This document shows, one piece after another, positions 12,381-22,802 of a stretch of 64,000 nucleotides of DNA. Under the pieces are notes generated by a model, which did no database searches, was not told the origin of the DNA, and worked only from the letters and a program-made list of their open reading frames with translations. The stretch covers positions 22,692,001-22,756,000 of the forward strand of contig CM060734.1 of NCBI GenBank assembly GCA_030704615.1, read 5' to 3'. The DNA is from Takakia lepidozioides. Lineage: Eukaryota > Streptophyta > Takakiopsida > Takakiales > Takakiaceae. Within the stretch, counting starts at the first letter, position 1. Every line of letters begins with the position of its first letter. The translations under genes were made by a program, and so were the position numbers.

Positions 12381-12573
12381 GAACAGAAAATTGCAATTGC
12401 CCTTGTGTGTCATTCCTAGTTATGCAGCTAAGCTTGCAAAGACAGCCATTAGACGATGTGAGAATCCCAGTAAAGTAGAGCTGATTTTGGAGAGGGCTAG
12501 GGAGGACAGAAGGAAGCGGAGAGAGTTGGCTGCAGCTGAGACAGGTAGATTTCCGTCCAACACAATGGATTGA

Positions 12574-13446
12574 GGTGCCGCATTTCCATGCAATGGATCA
12601 GGAATTGGACAAACTTCCATCTCCAAAATGGAAATGCGGCACCGCATTTCCGTTTAGCGCAATGGAATGCGGTGCCGCGTTTCCGTGCAAGGGGTTAGAA
12701 ATGGACAAACTTCCATGTCCAAAATGGAAATGTGGCACCGCATTTTCGGTTTTGGGAAGGACGTGCTTTCAGAGATGGTGTCGTTTAGAAGCACATGGGA
12801 GAGGGGACCTCAACTGCAAAGAAATGCCTTTACATATTCAGGAAGTAAATCTAAATGTACAAAGAGTTATTTAAAATTCTACCCATCTTGGAAATCATCA
12901 TCATCATTTCCTAGACTGTCTTGCTCCCCTTCCACCCCCTCTTTGCCTTTCTCATGTCCAGTGGACTGGTCGTTGGCCAGGCTTTCAAAATTCCCATCTT
13001 CCCCTTGCGGAACTGACCATCTCACCTCCGTTGGGTCGTCGTCCTCCTTGTCTGCATCGCCGTGCGGAAGTATGTATGTGATTCCGCATTCCTTTGTCAA
13101 ATACGACGCTGGAACTGCTGCCAGTGGACCAGGGAGGACTGCACCGGGGAAAACTATATTCGTGGAGTTCACTCCGCTCTTCTAGTGTATGGAGACATTC
13201 GGCTGAGTTACAAAGACGAATCGCACGGGAACATGAGGCCCACAGTGACCCTATCAATGTATGATGGTGGTATCATTGATGGGCATGACATTGTCGTCAG
13301 CTCCACCAAGGGCACCAGAACGACCGCAATGCAGTTTACCTGGAGGTGCCGCGTCACTAATGAGCTTGTATTGAGGGTGGGCCTATAGCCACTCAAGACA
13401 ACTTCATCCATCTCCCCTTCAATGTAAATGCGGCGCCAAATTTCCA
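12574..13446. repeat. Palindrome family B, left cluster (GAAATGCGGCGCCGCATTTC)
   Basis: Near-complete copies are at 12,630-12,651, 12,664-12,685, 12,726-12,747 and 13,425-13,446, with a half copy at 12,574-12,589. Copies vary at the centre (GGCGCC, GGCACC, GGTGCC). The same family forms a dense array 24 kb away at 36,983-37,662. Confidence 0.85.
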
Positions 13447-14263
13447 TCCGGGGGGATGGACTTCGGTGGCAGGTGGCCGTCTGTTCCCCGTGGATGAGAA
13501 TGAATAAGCGGTTCATCCGCCGCTGACGTGATGAACACGTTACACGATGATAGGTGGGTAGGTGGGACCCAGTTCCTCCATTATTGGAGCCTGTAGTACT
13601 CTTCCGTTTGTCATCAGGTGGAAAATCAAAGGGCTTCGTTGCTGTCTGCAAGGTCATTGTCATCGACAACACACACGTCCTCCGGGCCTCCTTTGCAAGG
13701 ATGCCGTGCTTGTGGAACCACGACAACTGCCTTATGGAGGCTTCGATTATGCAATGTATACGGCCACATCGGGAGACATCGTTATTTGGCACACAGTTTC
13801 CACAGAAGATTGTGGGGCGAATGTGGAAACATTGACAGCTTTTGAGTATATCCCAGGCCACTACGCCTTCGAGCGGGGTGACGATCTTGGTCTGAGGAGT
13901 CCGTGGCTCCTGCACATCCTTGATTCCGATTTTCCCAACTACGGCGTGCACCCATGCAGAAGAATGCGCACTGCTATGCTATTGCGGTGGAACTGCTGCC
14001 AGTGGACATGGGTGGACTCCATCGGGGAGACGTATACTCCTGAAGGACTGCGCTCCTCTTCTCCATTGTATGGGGACATTCGCATTGGTGTGGAGGACGA
14101 AAAAGTGAAGCTTTCCATATTCGATGGTGGTATGATTGAAGGACACGACATTGTGGTGAACATCAACAGGGGCGGTACAACGGCTGCAATCCAGTTTACC
14201 TGGAGGAGCCCGATGACTCATGAGCTAGTTTTTAGAGCAGTCGAAGTTCCATTGACAACGTGA
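13062..14263 (+). pseudogene. Tandemly duplicated unknown domain (two copies), likely N-terminal part of the next element gene
   Basis: Two paralogous stretches occur in direct orientation: 13,062-13,388 (RRWNCCQWTREDC ... YGDIRLSYKD ... DGGIIDGHDIVV ... AMQFTWRCRVTNEL) and 13,930-14,263 (LRWNCCQWTWVDS ... YGDIRIGVED ... DGGMIEGHDIVV ... AIQFTWRSPMTHEL). The second continues an open frame from 13,562. The domain is not recognised. The end of it (QFTWRSPMTHELVFRAVEV) weakly resembles FQYKTGSNVTELKYAYVKEV in the first exons of the ParB/methyltransferase-like pseudogene at 6.3-10.8 kb, which hints that both belong to one superfamily. A family B palindrome lies between the two copies. Whether the copies were exons of one gene or of two neighbouring genes is not clear. 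Confidence 0.4.
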
Positions 14264-14424
14264 CTTGTATTCAGAAGGCATAGGGCTATAGATTTGTTTG
14301 CACCATCAGCACAGTAGACGTGCTTGAAATGCAATTCATGTGGATCAATAATAACCCCATTGTGCCCTCCTTTTTGTTCTATTCTGCATCTATCGTTCTC
14401 ACAATGTTCATGTAATAGCAGCCC

Positions 14425-17296
14425 CCGTATGTGCCGATTACCCAAGCATTCCTCTCCTGAGCAGACCTCTGTCATATTCAGCCTTCATTTGAAGTGAGTA
14501 GTTTGTGCCGACTACCCAAGTTCTGGTCAGCCATTGCCTTTCTGGCTGGTTGCCATTGCATTTGCTTGTCTGTGCCAGTATGGAAAGTCTGCACTGATTA
14601 CCCAATCCTCGCATGTGAGTCCCTGTTCTTACATGTTCGTTGGCATGCATTGTGACAAAAGAGGGAAATGTTAAGTCAGACTTAGCCCACAAGTTATATT
14701 ATTTCCAGCTCTGCACCACAACTCTAGTGGAGCAGTACAAGAGTTCTCTGTCCAAAGAGGTGTATCTGAAGTGCCTGAACAAAAGAGACACCAATTGGAT
14801 GACATTGACACGGGAGGGCCTCGTCGAGTTCATGGCACAGGAGGGATTTCGGGAGATAACAGATGACACCCTAACGGAGTTCTGGCACCTTCCTAACACC
14901 CCAGAGAATACAGAGATTGTTGATGCCGCCCTAGAGTTTAACTTGGCAGCATACAAGACGAAATGACATTCAAAAATTACAAAGTACAGTTCCATATGTG
15001 ACCCATCCCTTGGCAAGAGTTGCGCGCCCTGGACAAAGTTGAGATGACCTTGAGAAACTGCAGATGATCACCACCAGCAAGGTTTCTGCGGATGCAAAGG
15101 TTGGATGGTTGAAGTTGTGGAATATGCCTGCGGCAAACAAGGGCAATTTCCCGGTGGGACCAACGGACAAGGAGATGAGTGATTGGGTGGACAAGGCCAC
15201 TTGGTGGTGGCAGGTATTTCATTCTGAATATGCCATTCTTCAAGTCTGCACAGACTTACAAGATCATTTCCTGTATGTCTGTAGTATTCCATTGACTTTC
15301 AGCACTCACTGGACCATGCTGAAAGTCACTGTTGTCTGCAGCAAATGCAAGAGGCGGAGAGACAACTGGGCTTTCTGGTGGCCGATGAGGTTTTGGTGCT
15401 ATGTCCTAGGCTCGAGTCCGAGGTATTGGCACATGGATTGTTCAAGTGGATTGACGAGTTCAGGATCACGTACTGGGAACAACTCTTCCACCACGAGATG
15501 CTGGAGGGCCCACAAAGAAGCTGGGATATCCTTGCTCAGCTAGGAGGAGCTCTACTTGTACGTCAACTTGTTTATAGGTAAGATAATGCAGATCCTGCCT
15601 TGCTTTTGAGGAGCTTGCAGTTGGGAAGTCGGCACATATTTATCAAATCATCCTCACAAATGGCCAATGCATGCATGGTTTCTGACGATAGAATGCTTGA
15701 CATTTTGCAGGTACATCAACTTCTACCTTCTGCCCAACAAACACATTCAAGCTATTCCGGCCATGATATCTCAGTGGGCAAGTACACGGACAGAATGCAA
15801 CATGTACAATGGGAAGCAACTTATTGACTACGTGCGGGCCGTGAATTTGCAATGTTATTGGTGGTTGGACTGCCCACCCAACTTCATCCCAGAAAGTTTG
15901 CTTCAGGACAGTTCGTTGCACCTCCACCTGGAGAACCCGCCAACGAGACCGCGAGGGTTGAAGCCCACCATGCAGCGGTCGCTCACGACGGAGGCCCTTG
16001 TTGTGGCGGCAGCTTCAAAAAAGGGCCAGACCAGGAAGCAGAAACCCAAGAAGGCCCAGAGAGTGGATGACTCATCATCTCGTGCTAAACAGGCCAAAAT
16101 CCAGAAAGAGAAAAACCGTGAGGGGGCGGATGCGATAGAGGACGTGGAGGCAAGGGAAGGCGAAGATGTTCAAGAGCAGAACAGAACGGGCAATACTGAG
16201 CATTTTGGGTGGCATGGAACTAGCAAACCAACGCCGGTTTGGCCCCTCCCAAAGTATGTGGCCCGCGCAGCCTGGTGCTGTTACGAGATAAGCCGGGGAA
16301 CGGTCTTGCCCTTGGCAACGCAATTATCCCTTTACGAGGCGCGTGCATTGCAGAAGTCTGTGCCGACTACAGAGGTGTCATGCATCCACTGCGACTGGTT
16401 TGACCTTGTCGAGCAGCGCCTCGCAAATGAATCCATCACAAAGAGGTGGCCACCGGAGAGGGCCATGGTTGATGCATTCATTCAATGTCACAAGAATAGG
16501 AGGGAGCTCGTGCGGGGGGGAGGGGGGGGGGGGGGGGGTGTTTTGACGTCCATCTTCAGTTGGAAGGTGCTGACTTGGTGATTGTGGATATCCCGGATGG
16601 GCAAATGGTATCGAATTGTGGAACAGAAGGAGTTGTGCCAAATTGGAATGTGCGCAAGGTTCCCCACCTCAGCCATGCCATATCACTTGCAGGTGCAATC
16701 ACGGATGATGTTGGATGTCTCCTTATCTTGTGCAACGGTGATGGCAAGACGGAGACGGAGCTTCGCAGAACAGTGAGCATGAATGCACTATTTCGCTTTG
16801 TCAAGAAGAAGTGGACATGCATGAATGCCCTCCCAATCATGTCAAGCAACGAGCAGCAGCCACAGGTAACTAAAAACCACACCTCCATGTCGAATATCTT
16901 GATGTTCTATGCAATTTGGATGTACGCTTCATCTGGGAAGTCGGCACAGACTTCCCAGATGAGGGCATTACGTCGTGGACAAGAACTTTTGTCTGGGAAG
17001 TCGGCACAAACTTCCCACATCCACAACCCCGTTTTTTGGGAAGACATTCGACCATAGAAGCTGTTGCCTGGGAAGTCGGCACAGACTTCCCACATCCACT
17101 ATACTGGTTTTTTATATAACAGAAAGTTGTGGGCAACAGTTTTTTCTTAACACAATCCTGGACTGCAGGTCTTGTCTGCGAAGTCGACACGGACTTCCTA
17201 CATCCACTGTTCTGTCTTGCAGTTGTGAGCATGGTGTTTTGCAATTTCTCAGTAGCCTATCTATGCAAAGCATCCTGGCAGTCTGCACAGACTTAG
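14425..17296. repeat. Palindrome family D (GGAAGTCGGCACAGACTTCC), about 11 copies
   Basis: Full or near-full copies are at 16,931-16,960 (30 bp, with 12-bp perfect arms around GGCACA), 16,992-17,020, 17,068-17,092 and 17,175-17,200. Shorter or half copies are near 14,425, 14,502, 14,587, 15,239, 15,617, 16,349 and 17,279. The copies near 15,239 and 15,617 lie in predicted introns (donor 15,211, acceptor about 15,343; donor about 15,579, acceptor about 15,710). The one near 16,349 lies inside an open frame. Confidence 0.85.
14709..16890 (+). pseudogene. Second methyltransferase-like element protein, degenerate
   Basis: An exon from acceptor 14,708/14,709 encodes LCTTTLVEQYKSSL ... LTREGLVEFMAQEGF and runs to about 14,966, where the frame breaks. 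Further pieces include WQELRALDKVEMTL (about 15,006), KEMSDWVDKATWWWQ up to a donor at 15,211, a helical piece at 15,345-15,578, and a long frame at 15,711-16,510 with a Lys/Arg-rich linker (about 16,010-16,130). After a run of about 25 G at 16,515-16,541 comes GADLVIVDIPDG then VGCLLILCNGDG (16,566-16,740). That pair has the strand-DPPY-strand spacing of amino-methyltransferase motif IV, with DIPD instead of DPPY. The donor at 16,866 follows NEQQPQ. Layout and motif resemble the minus-strand pseudogene at 6.3-10.8 kb, but no ParB-like motif was found. The function is inferred; catalytic activity is unlikely. Confidence 0.38.
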
Positions 17297-17343
17297 TGCG
17301 CAGTGCTCAAGAAATGTTGTTTCATGTGCAGGCTCGGGTGTTA

Positions 17344-17735
17344 CATGTATTTTTGCTCTTGTAAAGCAACACGTACAGTTGTGAATTATCCCAAGATGCA
17401 AGCGAGCCGGAAAGCGACCAAAGTGTGGGGCAAAGCTTGTGAAGTTGGTGGCCATTACAGATCCGGCTCTTGGAAAGGACTTCATCCCCGAGATTGCAAA
17501 ACATTATTCTCGGGTCATGCAGCCGACCATGCATTCTGGACTGCCTATAACCAAAGGGAATTTCCACTGGGCCCGACTGCTCGAGGGTCCCGTGGGGGAG
17601 TAAGGGGGACCGTTATGTCCCGGTGAATAGCCGAAGCCCCGAGTTGGCCCGACGGCCAGTTTCGGAGTTAGGCGCGCGTATCAAAGTGAGTAACTACGAC
17701 GTAAAAGGGGAGCTTACCAAAATGGGGTGCGCAAC
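17344..17735 (+). repeat. LTR-retrotransposon end-like segment, inverted relative to 38,205-38,450
   Basis: Bases about 17,398-17,730 are the diverged reverse complement of 38,205-38,450. Shared blocks include GGACTGCC..AACCAAAKGGAATTTCCACT, GGGGGACCGTTATGTCCCGG, GAGTTAGGCGCGCG and GGGGAGCTTACC. A purine tract (GGGGGAGTAAGGGGGA) sits before TGTCCCGG, as a polypurine tract does before an LTR. Reading this as the 3' end of a Ty3/gypsy internal region plus LTR is inference. Confidence 0.5.
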
Positions 17736-18429
17736 ACTCCCTTTGCCATGTGTCAGCTATATCCAGTATCCCATCATGTTCCATTGCCTGAAATGCATTT
17801 TTATAAAAGAAGACGACGCGCTCCCACAAATTTCTCCACCAATGCTCAATTCTCTGTGGGGATAACATATAACAACACATAAATACCAACCATTGTTGCA
17901 TTTTCCTCATTCTTGAGTTTGACATCTTTACCACTCAAAGAATAAAGCATGTTCATGTGTTTTCTGCAGGATCTTTTCTTTTCTTCTCCTCTCTCTCCCA
18001 TCGGCATCTTACCGACTCTTTCTGTCCCCATATCTATGCCAACGGGCGCCCCTGTAGTGCACACATTGTTTGCAGCAAGGCATCCATCACCTGTTGAATT
18101 TAATTTTCTAATACAAGAACCTGCATTAGTACCTGGTTATGTTCAGAGGAACCTGTTAAAAATGGGTTTCTAGTGTCACGTCGCGCCTCCTCAATATGAG
18201 CCCTGATTAATGAGTGTTTCGAATCAAAGTCCAATACACACATCGCTATGTGGTGGTTTTTGGGACGGGCACAGGTGAGGGTCTTCACTTGTCTTGATTT
18301 CTTGAAAGCTTGCAGCTCCTGTTCTTGCAAATGTGGATTCTGCTGATGCCATCTACTGTTTCAAACTGCCACATACCGCTTCAGACCTGCTCCAAGATGG
18401 CTCCAATGAGGATCTGCTTCTCTCCTTAC
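17736..18429. other. No gene recognised
   Basis: The stretch holds short degenerate frames on both strands and pyrimidine-rich sequence near 17,975-18,000. No motif was identified. Confidence 0.4.
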
Positions 18430-18735
18430 CCCTGTTTCTGGTTTTTTACAACCACATTTGCATGTGTAGGAGTTAGATTCTTAACGGAATCCCATACTTT
18501 GTAACCGCCTCCATATAACCTGTGCACATACACCCTTGATGCTATCAACCCTAGTAATAACATGTACAATACAAAATGTACTAGACGTCTGTGACATTCT
18601 ATCAGCAAAACCAAGGTACATGTCTTCACCTGAACTATTGTTTCTGCAGTTTTATCGCGAGCCATTTTGGCATAAACAATAACGTGGGAAGCACCATCAA
18701 TTGCAGCATGCACTCGAATCCCATACATAAAAAGT
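18430..18735 (-). pseudogene. Fragment resembling an integrase-core (DDE) domain
   Basis: The minus-strand frame reads GIRVHAAIDGASHVIVYAK followed by DKTAETI. That looks like the first catalytic-Asp strand of transposon integrase cores, where a G-x-x-x-H-x-x-x-D-G-x-S-R pattern is common (for example Ginger- and Zisupton-like or retroelement integrases). Nothing convincing follows for the second Asp or the Glu, and stops appear soon after. The match rests on one short motif. Confidence 0.25.
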
Positions 18736-18754
18736 TTGTCGTAAGCTGTAAAAG

Positions 18755-19165
18755 AAATACCAATGAGATCAAACTCAAGATTGCCAAGAGACGAGCCCTC
18801 TATACAGAGTGTTGCATTATGAAAGTCAACAAAGATATGTGTGTTAGGTACTACCAGATCCGCAATGATATCAATCAGTTCGTAAGGTCTCAGAAAAAAT
18901 TATTTTGGGATAAGTTATACAGTGAAATAATCTCAAATCACCACGGTGGTAATGACAAGAGATTCTCGTTGGCCCTTCAACGTCTGTAGAAGCCTAAAAA
19001 TTGTCAGCAAGTACAAACGCTGAGGACTTCTAAGGGTGCAGTGGTGACTTCAACAGTTGACATTGCCAAAACCTTTGAAACTCACTACAGTACACTTGGC
19101 AAAAATTCTAGTTCTAACAGTGAGCGGTTTTCTGAAGAACGGAAGGACATAGTCTGCACCAGAAT
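18755..19165 (+). mobile_element. Decayed fragment of the 50,787-type LINE (ORF2 linker)
   Basis: The translation NEIKLKIAKRRALYTECC, then KKLFWDKLYSEIISNHHGGN, then STVDIAKTFETHYSTLGK matches the LINE at 53,098-53,430 residue for residue over most positions. It keeps two or three bases missing from the large copy near 53,330, so the frame passes through the segment where the large copy is shifted. Only the endonuclease-RT linker is left; there are no ends or TSD. Confidence 0.85.
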
Positions 19166-19799
19166 CACAAACAGGGAAAAACAACTGCCTTCAATACATA
19201 TTGCCGAGTCAGAGTATAGTGTCCATGTTGGCAATCCTATACAAATGAATAAATACATTTGGCCTCAATGACACAGCAGCCCAAGAATGTCATTGGGCCT
19301 GTGCACACGTGATACAGTTGGATTTCAGCTTATGAAGTAAAACACCATGAAAGGTCTAGGAGAAGTCTATCATTGTACCTGAAGAAGATGTCGTACTTAA
19401 TATACATGGGCCCAATCACAACTCATTCAGAATTTTTGTACAGGAAGCAGACACAAACAGTTTTGAGTACAAGCCGATTATACAAACCGCAAATACGTGA
19501 ATTCTTCAAATGAGGAGAGGGCATCGGTGACCTACCAAGCATTTCAGGAAGTGGAAAGCTGCAACACACATAACAATTCAACACAATGATATCTTCCTGA
19601 AAATAGCCAAAATTGTCATCAGATTATAGACGCAACAAGTTGCATATGAAGCGAATTGACAAGCTACATATGTCTGTCTGCTGACCTCAAAGCAGCCACC
19701 CCTAGATCATTTCTTACACTTGGTTCTCCATGACTTTCTGGCCTTGCTGAATATTTCTCCTGCCAACAAGCAACAACATAAGATTTTGAGTTCAGAATT

Positions 19800-20036
19800 A
19801 TGTGGAGTTTTCACAAATTACACTCTCACATTTGCCATACATGTTAACAAAGCTATTCTCCAAATTTACATACAACAAATTCCAGCTTTCATGACGTCTT
19901 TGTGGACCTCTCTGCCTTTTTCCAGCACTCCTAGGATTGCACATGCATTAAAAACACAACTGAAAGTGACATTACGACAATGCTCATTTATGCTCCCGCA
20001 TTTTACATACATTTCAGCAAGAGCAGTCTCCAAAAT
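19800..20036 (-). pseudogene. PPR (PLS-class) pseudogene, downstream part split off by the MULE
   Basis: Read on the minus strand from 20,036: ILETALAEMYVKCGSI, then VFNACAILGVLEKGREVHKD, then (shifted) FVNMYGKCESV. These are hallmark stretches of pentatricopeptide repeats of plant organellar RNA-binding proteins, where A-L-x-x-M-Y-x-K-C-G-S and N-A-C-A-x-L-G-x-L-E-x-G-x-x-V-H are typical. A repeat-sized deletion follows KCGSI, and stops occur. It continues on the other side of the MULE at 27,607, so the MULE sits in the middle of a repeat. Confidence 0.8.
20028..20036. other. Left 9-bp target-site duplication of the MULE (CTCCAAAAT)
   Basis: CTCCAAAAT is repeated at 27,598-27,606 directly outside the right TIR. 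Nine bases is the standard length for Mutator-like elements. A tenth base (G) also matches but belongs to the TIR end. Confidence 0.92.
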
Positions 20037-20340
20037 GCCCCGCGTTATTCATAATCTAGGATTAGCTTATGGAGAGCCCTTGTCCCTACCAGGCAGGGCA
20101 CATTAATATGTGTCATTAATGGGATTCTGCCATTAATGCCAAGAGCCAGCCCCATGCCCGGGCCCTACCATTTCCCTCGCCATCCCCCTTGCTCGCCATA
20201 CTCCTCACCATGCATGCGCACCCTACCATGTTCTATGAGCTCCCCCATGCTCCATGCGAGGCCCCATCCTGCATGCTCCATGGCATGTTTGGCATCCATG
20301 GATGAATTTGGGGGATGACTTCAAAATGGATGAGGTTAGG
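20037..20340 (+). repeat. MULE left terminal inverted repeat
   Basis: Pairs with 27,294-27,597 in inverted orientation with few mismatches. It ends at the block AAAATGGATGAGGTTAGG. Confidence 0.92.
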
Positions 20341-20640
20341 GTCTTTTAGAGCGGCGGCTGGTTTAGGGTTTTGTTTGTTTGGGGCGGCGGCTGGCTTAGT
20401 GAGTTCTTTGGCTTAGTGAGTTCTTTGCAAACTAGGTGTGTTCCTTTGATTATGTTTGCATTGTGAAGATATTACATGTGAGTGTGAATGGATTTTTGAG
20501 CATGAATGGTGGATGCAAATCGCATGCATTGAGGCATTCAAGCATTCAAGCATTCAAACATTCAAACAATCAAGTAGGTAAGAGCTCATTCTTTGAAGCA
20601 TTTTCAAGTTTTTGTTTTCTCTTCTTTCACACATAACTAG

Positions 20641-20794
20641 GGAAAGCACACTTGTGCTTTCTGCCTTGGCTTGAAAAATGAACATGATCATTTGCTCAAT
20701 GAACAGGGAAGGCACAGTTGTGTTTTCTGGCATGGCTTAGAAAGTGAACATGACCACTTGCTCAATCAATAAGCAAAGCACACTTGTGCTTTCC
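20641..20794. repeat. Palindrome family H (GAAAGCACACTTGTGCTTTC), three copies
   Basis: Copies are at 20,641-20,661, 20,707-20,727 and 20,773-20,794, so the period is 66 bp. The spacers share GGCTT-GAAA-TGAACATGA and TTGCTCAAT. The copies lie between the left TIR and the family C array. Confidence 0.85.
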
Positions 20795-20928
20795 ATGGCT
20801 TCCAATTTTTGATGTAAATACACACATGGGGTTTCCACCATGGATTCCATATTTTCATGCTTTTGTTTGGACTTAGTCTAGATCCATAATCTCACTGATA
20901 TATCACTTAATACCTTAATATGTTTGGA

Positions 20929-21414
20929 GGAAAGCGCAGTCGAGGTTTCTCTGGTATACCACTTGAATGATATAATATGTCTGGAGGAAAGATCCGTCGA
21001 GGTTTCCCTGGTACTTAAGTGATGATATATTTAGAAGAAACCGTGGTCAAGGTTTCCCTGACATCATGCTATACCTTAATATGTCTGGAGGAATCGAGGT
21101 TGCCCTATATCACTTGAATGATACAGCTTATATGTTAGGAGAAAATATCGATCGAGGTTTCCCTAGCATATCACAAGATATGTTTATAGGAAACTGCGGT
21201 CGAGGTTTCCCTGACATGTATACTGTCTAGAGGAAAGCCTGGTCGAGGTTTCTCTGGCATATCAGTTGAATGATATAAGATATGTTTGGAGGAAATCTCG
21301 GTCGAGGTTTCCCTGACGTAATGGCCTTAATAGAAAAACCCGATCGAGGTTTCCCTGATGCATATCACTTGAATAAAGCTTAATATGTTTGGAGGAAATA
21401 TCGGTTGAGTTTCC
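20929..21414 (+). repeat. Palindrome family C, left array (10 copies)
   Basis: Ten imperfect copies of GAAACCGCGGTCGAGGTTTC start near 20,929, 20,987, 21,034, 21,085, 21,135, 21,187, 21,231, 21,289, 21,332 and 21,394. The spacing is 43-61 bp and the spacers share ATATGTTTGGA and TATCACTTGAATGATAT. The better conserved half is TCGAGGTTTCC, always on the right. The array lies immediately upstream of the zinc-finger gene. Confidence 0.9.
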
Positions 21415-21459
21415 AACTTGTATACATTTGGTTGTTTGTGATAGGATTTTACATGGAGT

Positions 21460-22601
21460 ATGCTAGGGAGGGAGAGCATTAATTACTCTTTTGATCATGA
21501 GACTAGAAGGTGGAAGTGTCTAAAGTGCACAAAAGACTATGGAGCCAAAAGTAGCTTGAACAACCACATGGGTCGATGCGGACAACTTCCGTTGCCACAT
21601 GGAGAGTCTGGTCGTCCACGAACCGTTGCAGTTGCTGGAGCGATGTCTGAGGCCCGTAGTCTCCAAATGATGCGTTCATGGCGTGTACGATATAATTTGT
21701 TGCGTTCCAAAGCAATTGCCAGGTACACGAAGAAAGCGAAAACAATATGAAAGAATGATCCCGACAATCTGCGGAGCTTGGGGAGGTACTTATCATGATT
21801 ATCTCTTAAGTGCTTTGTTCTTCTTTTGCTATACTTGCTATACTTTGTTCATTTAGACTTAAATTTTTTTGGCTTTCACAATGGTGTAGACAGCAAGATG
21901 AGTTCATCACCGAATTCGTTGACAATGCCATGTCCAATTGGTTTGCAAAAGATGGTGAACGCATTGAACAATGCAAGGTGAAAGCCCGCGAGTATAGGTT
22001 GATCAAAGGAGTGGCGGAGAGCAATGATGATGAAGATGATGAGAACAATGATGATGGGGAGGATGATGGCAGTGATGAGGATGGAGAGGATGATGAGGAC
22101 GATGAGGATGTGGATGATACTGATGACGTCGAAGATGCAGAGGATGATGAAGATACAGAGGATTTCCATGAGAGTGACGATACTGCTGGAGAGCAGATGG
22201 AGCAGTTATCATATCATGGAGACACCCCTCCTCCTGTTGACACGGAGTCATGCGATGACGACAATGAGGTCTTGGAGATATTTTACAATGAGACTCGGTT
22301 ATCACACCATGGACACACCCATCCTCCTGTTGAGGCTGAGTCAGGCGATGACGACAATGAGGTCTTGGAGATATTTTACAATGAGACTCGGAGGCACGCA
22401 AGGTCATCTTTGCCTCATACCCCTGTTGAGGGTCCATCCACTTCCCGTAGACTTCCTCAGACAGGTGTCACCCCTTCGCAGGAAGAGCTTCGGCGATTGG
22501 GCATCACAAACTCAACTCAGTTCAGAGCTGCAATCTTGGGGGATTCTGTGGCTGATCGCATCGTTCGTCGTAGGATGGGACATGATCGCAAAGCACGTTG
22601 A
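21460..22601 (+). pseudogene. MULE second gene: zinc-finger acidic protein (MuDR mudrB-like position)
   Basis: There are two exons, 21,460-21,785 and 21,890-22,601, with a GT/AG intron in phase 2, for 345 residues if one in-frame TGA (21,748) is ignored. Residues about 19-41 form a C-x2-C-x13-H-x3-C finger (WKCLKCTKDYGAKSSLNNHM), like BED or C2H2-type DNA-binding fingers. Exon 2 begins RQQDEFITEFVDNAM and has an Asp/Glu stretch of about 60 residues. It then has two tandem 31-residue units ending DDDNEVLEIFYNETR, and a basic C-terminus with RRLGI and RIVRRRMG. The gene is convergent with the transposase and flanked on both sides by inverted arrays of family C palindromes, which makes it the obvious candidate to bind them (inference). 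The alternative ATG at 21,454 reads into a stop. Confidence 0.6.
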
Positions 22602-22802
22602 TGGAACAACTTGGTATCTATGTTTTGAATCAAGTTAGCAACAAAGTTCATGGACTTTGATTTACACTACTATACTTTTGAACATGTTTTGAATGTGCAT
22701 ACTCGGAAGATACATAAATGTCTTGATATGATATGTCAATGTATATTGGGTGGTGTGCTGGTGAAATTGCGACAACAACTTAAGATATTAAGCGATATGT
22801 CA

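Noticed and set aside
16515-16541. Run of about 25 G as a G-quadruplex regulatory element
   Set aside because: It interrupts a coding frame; such a homopolymer may be a mutation or an assembly or sequencing error.
16907-17119. Peptides with repeated WEVCADFP units as a repeat protein
   Set aside because: They are translations of the family D palindromes in all frames, not a conserved coding sequence.
22003-22638. Met-rich and His-rich open frames overlapping the zinc-finger gene
   Set aside because: They are other-frame and antisense shadows of the Asp/Glu-coding GAT/GAG stretch.
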